From assembly GCA_032622095.1 (NCBI GenBank), contig CP136065.1:52139949-52203948 (forward strand): 64,000 nucleotides of DNA, written 5' to 3'. The stretch's first letter is position 1. Each line of letters starts with the position of its first letter. Made by a program: the position numbers and the translations under genes. Below, in pieces: positions 52,001 to 61,000 of this stretch. Below the pieces are notes generated by a model that ran no database searches, was not told where the DNA came from, and saw only the letters and a program-made list of their open reading frames with translations. This stretch comes from Siphonodentalium dalli (lineage: Eukaryota; Mollusca; Scaphopoda; Gadilida; Siphonodentaliidae).

Positions 52001-55000
52001 AAAAACAAACAAAATAGATTTCCAGATAAACAAAGAAGGATAGCTCTATATAAAGGAAAAAAAGAAGGCAATTTGCCCCTTTCTTTCAAATCATTCATGA
52101 TGACGAACATTCATGCCAAATTTCATTCAGATGCAGTAACCTATGGTTGAGGTATATGCCCGGATGGACCGACAGATGCAGTAACCTATGGTTGAGGTAT
52201 ATGCCCGGATGGACCGACAGATGCAGTAACCTATGGTTGAGGTATATGCCCGGATGGACCGACAGATGCAGTAACCTATGGTTGAGGTATATGCCCGGAT
52301 GAACCGACAGATGCAGTAACCTATGGTTGAGGTATATGCCCGGATGGACCGACAGATGCAGTAACCTATGGTTGAGGTATATGCCCGGATGGACCGACAG
52401 ATGCAGTAACCTATGGTTGAGATATATACCCGGATGGACCAACAGATGCAGTAACCTATGGTTGAGATATATACCCGGATGGACCAACAGATGCAGTAAC
52501 CTATGGTTGAGATATATACCCGGATGGACCGACAGATCAGTAACCTATGGTTGAGATATATACCCGGATGGACCGACAGATGCAGTAACCTATGGTTGAG
52601 ATATATACCCGGATGGACCAACAGATGCAGTAACCTATGGTTGAGATATATACCCGGATGGACCGACAGATCAGTAACCTATGGTTGAGATATATACCCG
52701 GATGGACCGACAGATGCAGTAACCTATGGTTGAGATATATACCCGGATGGACCGACAGATGCAGTAACCTATGGTTGAGATATATACCCGGATGGACCGA
52801 CAGATGCAGTAACCTATGGTTGAGGTATATACCCGGATGGACCGACAGATCAGTAACCTATGGTTGAGGTATATGCCCGATGGAGCAACAGATCCAGTAA
52901 CCTATGGTTGAGGTATATGCCCGGATGAACCGACAGATGCAGTAACCTATGGTTGAGGTATATGCCCGGATGGACCAACAGATGCAGTAACCTATGGTTG
53001 AGGTATATGCCCGGATGGACCGACAGATGCAGTAACCTATGGTTGAGATATATACCCGGATGGACCAACAGATGCAGTAACCTATGGTTGAGATATATAC
53101 CCGGATGGACCAACAGATGCAGTAACCTATGGTTGAGATATATACCCGGATGGACCGACAGATCAGTAACCTATGGTTGAGATATATACCCGGATGGACC
53201 GACAGATGCAGTAACCTATGGTTGAGATATATACCCGGATGGACCGACAGATGCAGTAACCTATGGTTGAGATATATACCCGGATGGACCGACAGATGCA
53301 GTAACCTATGGTTGAGATATATACCCGGATGGACCGACAGATGCAGTAACCTATGGTTGAGATATATACCCGGATGGACCAACAGATGCAGTAACCTATG
53401 GTTGAGATATATACCCGGATGGACCGACAGATCAGTAACCTATGGTTGAGATATATACCCGGATGGACCGACAGATGCAGTAACCTATGGTTGAGATATA
53501 TACCCGGATGGACCGACAGATGCAGTAACCTATGGTTGAGGTATATGCCCGGATGGACCGACAGATGGAAAAAGTCAATCCAGTATACCATCCATTATTC
53601 TTTGAAGAGTTGGGGTATAATAAATGGCGGCCTTGGGCTGTTCGCTGAACATGTTATCTGAATAATCTGCAAGTGAACTACTTGTCATCATGTATTTTAA
53701 GTCATTAACCCTTTCAGTGCCAGGTCCGATTTTTGTATCAACTCATATACCCTGTGCCAATGCATTCTCTTATATAGGTCGCCTCGCATATATAAGAGAA
53801 TGCATTGGCCTAACAATTTTTCATCATTTGTTATTATTTTTTACAATTTTTTACAATTTTAATAATTTTTTCTTATTTTCTTTAACATACTTATTTTGTA
53901 GGGGTAGTACCAGGGAATCTTACGTTTTTCATGGGCATCAAAATTATAGTTTTGAGTTATAACATGCCCCTAAGGTTTTATCCAGTTTATTTTTAAATTT
54001 GCTATAGCATGCTTAAGCATACCCAAAAAAAATTCAACCAAAACAAAAATAAACAAAATTTAAAACATTTTAGGGCCGATTTTACAGACCGTAAATTAGG
54101 GCCGATGAGATCGGCCCCTGGCACTGAAAGGGTTAAAGGGTAAAAACTTTATATGGGTGTCGTGTGTCCCGAATTATATAGAAGTAATTCATTTCTAAGC
54201 CGTTCTATTTTTATAAACTGATCTGAAAACAGAAATGTGCAGTTGTCTCTGCAAATTGTTCCATAGGCTCACAGCAGAAATTAGGAAATCAAAGAAACAA
54301 CTAGTAGCCATATGACTATAATAATTATTCAACTACATACATTATAACGTAGTTACATACCAATCTGCTGCAAGTATTTTGTACGATATCTTTCCGTTTC
54401 TCCCCTCATCCCTGTCTGTTGCCTGAAATTGTTGTAAACTAAATCAATGAGATGTATAATACTTGTGTTTTTAACTATTTTATGTATATCCATGGAATAT
54501 AATGCATATGACAAACAGCTAGGAGTCACATTTATAAGTGTATTTGAACATTGTTTACCCGGGTGCAACATGATACACTGGGTTCAGATTGTTTCAAATT
54601 ATCATACACTGTAGTTTTTAGATTGGAGATTGGGAATAGTAGGTTTTCTTGTTGGGTTGATGTTGAAAATTGATGGTCATGACTGTCAATATTTAAACAA
54701 TCACACTGTCAATACATGTTATCCTATTTTCAAAGATGATAATTATAAGCTGAAAGATACAGAAGATCATGAACAAAAGCCTGCAACATGAGAATACACA
54801 ACACATGGCTTGTGATACAAAGAAAAAGACATGTTTTGCCAGGAAATATTCTCCCAGATAACCAATATGTTAAATACATGGCTTTATGCATCTCAGTAGA
54901 TATATGATAAATGGGAGTATTCTCGCTGCTGTTGTTGAGAATTGGACTCCAAATTTATTTTTGAAAAGTAAACCCATTCCAGGATAGGATCCAACTTTAA

Positions 55001-58000
55001 CAACTGAAGCCACCAGCGTATCTGGGGAATTAGCCCTTTCTATACTAAATGGATTTTCCCTATCAGTTATAAAAGTATACATTGGAATTTGGAATGGTCT
55101 ATTATACATCAAGAAATTTAAGCAGGTGGGATACAAAAAAACAGATAACAAATGCAGAATGATTCCTATTTTGATTGGTGGGAAATGTTCAGATAATAAG
55201 TTCAACAAATGGCCATTTGTTGCACTTATAATCTGAACATTTCTTATTGTAACTACTTTTTATATGGCATTTTTAACCCATTGACAATGGGACGGCTTCT
55301 CCCATACATTCTAAATGTTTACATTTGACAATATATTGTCCCACAAGTTGTTCTCAAATTCTTGAAGTGCTACATGCACGTTTTCCAATCTAAACTGCAC
55401 CAATGGCAGAAACTTGAGGCAATGCTATCCTTTCACAATTGCACCATCTGTGTCTCAGAAGGTGCTCATAGAGTAATAGAAAAAATAGGTGAAATCATAA
55501 ACATTTCCACTGTTTTGCTCCCAGAATGCAACAGAATTCAAACTAAGATATAGTTATTCCCCTTCCATTGAAAATAATAGACTATGCAGAACAGTCCAGA
55601 TGAAACTTAAGCACAGAACACATGTCAGTACCTCAACATAAACAATATGTTCACAGTTTATTACACCGAATAAGTTGATAAAACAATATTTTGGAGCTTC
55701 CTCTTTCAAATGGTATATACTATGGAATATATTTTATATAATGTGATCTGGGGCTTCGAAAATTAAGTAGGCCTATAAAATCACATGCATGTTATTCTGT
55801 GTTTATTAAACACACAAAGCAATTAACGGTAATCAGTACTCACAGCGACTCTTCCCAGACTCCTCTTCTCATTCTCGCCAATAGAGAATTTGTAGGTTGC
55901 TTGTGAGAAGACAGGAGGATTATCATTGATGTCCATTATGGTTACACTGACTGATGCTGGGGCTATCTGCAAGAAGATATACCAGATGAAATAAAAAGGC
56001 CTCAATGAGGCATGAAAATTATCCCATAATAGAAGAAATAACAAGAGGTTGCAACATGGGTGCTGGCATACAGTAATGCCCTAAATAATCGACTCCTTAA
56101 CCACAGCATAATTATGGGTAATTTTTCAGGATTTAGTCGGAAATATGATTTGTTGCCATTCATCGGAAAGCTCTCACAACAAGCCATATTTCCGAATAAA
56201 TCCTAAAAAATTACCCATAATTCTGCTGTGGTTAAGGAGTCGATTATTTAGATCATTACTGTACACCCATAGTGCCAAATTGAAACATGGTCAGAACAGA
56301 ACCCAAATTTTAAAAGTAAATAAAAGGAAACATGTGAACATTACTATTTCATTGAAAGCCCTTGTGACGATTAACATCATTACAAAATACCATGGCTGAG
56401 TTATCTGTGCAGACAGACAAACCGTATTTTCCAGAAAAATGAAGAAAGATAACACTAGAAAGAAATCAGGAATGTCATTCAGATTCAATAAGCCATGATA
56501 TAAGATGAGATATCTGCGCAGATGGAGGGAAACAGATTAGTGGAAATTGGTTACTCTCGGCTATTCTGGGTGTATTGTATTTATACCTGTTTATACCATA
56601 ATTATTTTTAATTTGTTGCATGAATTTATCTATTCTTTAGTAATGCTACTCAGTTACTTACCTTTAATATGTATCCCTAACAAGTGCATGACTCCACTAT
56701 TTAAAGCTATGACAAATTTGGGTCACTTGTAGCAATACATAATTTAGGTCATTCAGTGATCTGTCTATTTATAAGACACAAGTCAGTTGATATTTCAAGT
56801 CTAATTTTCCCCAGTAGTTCAAACAACAATAAAGCAAGTTAGCTATGCTTGATTAAAAAACAGGTAAAAATTAACTCTCATAAGCCTAAAAATTAAAACG
56901 GGCAAAATGAGGACCTGACATTTTTGTCTATACATACTACTTACATGACGGCCATCTGACACACGAATTGTTAGAACATAATGTGGATTCACTTCTCTGT
57001 CTAAAACTGCAGCAGTGTAGATGTTGCCACTGAAAAAAATAGCTAGGATGCAAATTTACAGTAATGCCCTAAATAATTGACTCCTTAACCACAGCAGATT
57101 TATGGTGAATTTTTCAGAATTTAGTCTAGTATTGGCAATCTCCAGTTCTAATTTTAGGTGCTGTGGCCATTTTATTTTCCAACCAGATGTCCGCAAAAAA
57201 GTTAGTTGATAAGATTCTAGATGATTTAAATCATCAAGAATCGCCCAATGAAGTATGACCTAATCCGTATACAGTGGGATATAATATACATGTTCTTTCG
57301 CAATCCATCAAGCATTTAACAAATGTTTGAACATATAGTTACCAATTACAGTAAGAAATTTAAAATTTTAAGTGGTAAACAGGTCTGTTCGATCTTGACA
57401 CGCATCTATAAGAGAATACATTGGCAAAGGGTTTTCACAACATTTCAGGAAGCTCTAGTCATTGAAAGGTTAATAATTACTAACCTATTTTTGTCAATTC
57501 GGAATGTTCCTCCGGAATTTCCTGCATAGACTGAGTATGTGAGAACATCGTCTTGATCCTTGTCAGTTGCCTGCAAAACAAGGATGCAAACTTGTCACAA
57601 AGTGTACCAATATAAAAGGCCAGCGGCAAGATGCATGAAGCTTATGTATCATACATCGGCTTGTATCCATGACATATACTCATGCAATAAACAAAGTATT
57701 GCTTGTGCATAATTCAATTGTACATGTACCTCAGTTGACCATGGTCTGCTGCATGGGGCGCGAAGTTTGATAGGATCATCATTTACTAACCTTGGCTATT
57801 ATGATGGCAATGAGATTAACGGTTTTTATTGCTGTTGGACCACATTTCACGAAGGCTGAAATAGCTAGATGCTCTTTTCATGTTGGATTTTGCTGTGGTA
57901 CCAGGTAGCTCAGCCTCAGATCCAACCGCAGTTGTACATGTACTTGTAGTTCATGTCTTATATTTCGCTTTGGTGGCATTTCAACCTCTTTTAACTATAT

Positions 58001-61000
58001 AGATTCTAGTCAATGAAAAAGCACTTGCTTGTGGTCATTGCATAGTGGGTCTATAAGACGGTATATAATTGTGTTATCAACTGATATGGTCGACCCATCA
58101 CCCAAAATAAATGTGACATGAGGATACACCGGCAATTTTATGTTGCAAAAGAATGAACATGATTTGCTTGTGCATATCCCCTGGATAGACATGTGAATAA
58201 TACCCAAGCTTCATGCATGTCACTGCAGGCTATTATCTTCTCCATAGACCATATTTTAATCAAAACCATTTTTTTATATAGCTATGCAGAGAACTGTATC
58301 TAATGGGGGTGGGGGTGGGGATGAGACAAATTAGACATAATTGTTACAGCCAGCAAGATATTAACAACAATATTTAATATATCATACAAATAGCACCACA
58401 AAATATAATATACTATTCAATTCACATGTTACATTCATAAATGTGATATATGATGTTATTTTGAAACCAATAGCCAGCAAATTGTAAACAATACCAATAG
58501 ATGTGTTTGTGAATTGTCTATAAATAAGTTTTGGGCTTATGTGAGCCATATGTACCGAATACAATACATTTTTCATAATCTTAGACTATTTGTTATACTT
58601 ATTACTTATTATCGGAACTTTTAATTCCCACCAATAAAACATAATCCTTCTATATTATATCTTCGTCTGTCCGTCGTCTGCGCATATTACCTGAGCATAC
58701 TTCCAGATGAATAATAGACCATTCCATGTATACTTTAATTTTAATGACATGGGAAAATCCATTGAATAAAGAAAGGGTTACATGCTGACTTACCATGACA
58801 CGTGACGCAAGCGTGTCTATAGCGACTCCTTCCATGATGCTAGCACTGTATGTTACATTGGTGAAGACAGGCGGATTGACGTTAACATCAGTGACGGTTA
58901 CCTCAGCCTCAACAGATGAGTGCCTATTCAAAGAATAGAATAGAATATCAGCAAAATTATCCAAAAACATTAACCTAGAGCCCAGCAAATCGGGGGCTTG
59001 CAGACGAATCAATTTATTGAATCGAATCAGGGGTGATATTCATAAATCAAACCTTGAATTTAGTATATGCATGTGCCATTGATGCAAATGGGTAACGTGT
59101 GGTAAACATGATTTAAATAATTTAAATTTACTACATCCAGCAAGAGATTAAACTAAATGTGTGTCTCTGCTATTATTCACACATGCATCACATGGGTTTG
59201 GTTTGTATTCGTAAAATGTTTTCAATATATTCAATGACCCCTTATATTTGCTGTCATTCTTTTTCTTACTGTCACATCAACGAGCTCTGCTAATACAGGT
59301 TTACAAACCAATAGGGCAAGATAAAAGAAGCGATTTGGAAAAAAATTGAAGTTGTTATTTTAACAGACCTAATTAAATTTTTAGTCTCGTGTTCTTTTTA
59401 ATGTACAAGAAATAAAAGGGTGATTTGGAAATATTTGAATCATATTCAAATAGAATCAGGTGCCCAATTCACAAATGGAATTGATTCTCAAAGCTTCGCA
59501 AGGCCATACATTAACTCTTTGGGGGGTGAGTATGCCATACATGATGTCAGTATATGGGTGAATATTATAACAAATAGTAATATTGTAACAAATAGATCAT
59601 ACACATAACATTAATAAGGCCAAAAACATAAATTATTTGAGTCTCAGTTGAGGCCTCAGCTGAATGAGGTTCCCAGAGGGTGAATTTGGTGATGCTAGCC
59701 CGCTATGTGGGGTAGCATCACTAAATTCACCATCTGGGGGACCTCATTCTGCAAATGACAGACACACTATTTCAAGGCTTGCATGGCAGCAGTGTCTGAG
59801 ATTCAAATAATATTTTATATTTGGTCTATCAAGTGAAAAATTTAAAACAGCCAGTGAAACAGCTGGAAAATGTCTATGACTTTGGAAAGCTTTTTCCAGA
59901 GAATATAAATCCCATAAATGATCATTCTTGTATTTACCGACCTATTTTATCCTTCCTCCCAAATTATGTAGACATAATTTTGAAGATAAAATGAGCCATG
60001 TCCATTTAAAAAAGAACCATACAAACCTCTTTGATGGGACATCAGGATCAGAATCTTCTGCCACAACATACAAACTATAATGTCCAATTCTCTGAGGCGG
60101 TTGTGATATGAAAGATAGTTGTCCTGTCTTGCCATCAATGTGGAAAACTTGGCCACCCGATCCTAGTTTGTAGGTCACACTGCCATATGGAGGAGAATCT
60201 TTATCTAGAGCTAAAACCTACAAATAATATATAAATATGAAGAAAATAATAACAATAAACAATTGAACTGTTCACATAGTAACCATACCCTATATAAAAA
60301 TATGCCCCCAAAATGAAGCAACTCATCAGCGAATTAATACCCTGACCTCCAATAATTAGTTATGTTGCGTTCTATGAAGTCTTTTTGAATATAATACCCC
60401 ATACTTTCATGAAAAACTTATCAGATTTATTATCGAGAGAACGACCTTGTCCTGTGATCCTGACCTTCAATGATTTGAAAAAAATTGTGTGTTACATATC
60501 ATCCCTCATTAGGATTAATTTATGTCAGTTTTGAGATAAAAAAACCTCCATTTTTGATCATTTTGAAGATTAATTTCTAATACCCATGAATATTCAGTTA
60601 CAGTACATGTAATGAGGTCACAGTTTTATGGAACATTGAGGGCAATTTGTCAGCAAGAAGTTACTATAGAAATTTTATAATAAAGAAACTTTCCAGAGAA
60701 GATGAGGCTTAAGCAGAATGAGGTACCCAGACAGTGAATTTAGTGATGCTAGCTCGCCATTTTTCCATTTCATTCATTTTCAATAATCCTGTTAGCCTTC
60801 ATGTCCTTAGCGCGATGTAGGGGGTGAAATATTAATCACAATGATACTTGCCTGACCTACATCACTCTCTGTTTTATTAATAACAAATTTGTAGCCTGCT
60901 GGTTGGCTGAATATTGGCGAGTTGTCATTAACGTTGATTATTTGTATGGTTACTGGAACTTTGTTACTCCGTCTCTTTTCCTTTGTTAGTATTTCCACAG

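Noticed and set aside
52095-53661. Long open frames on both strands encoding 15-residue repeats (for example VHPGIYLNHRLLHLS)
   Set aside because: The unit is 45 bp, a multiple of three, so open frames follow from the arithmetic. Several frames on both strands are open at once and two-base losses switch frames; no start or splice context supports a protein.
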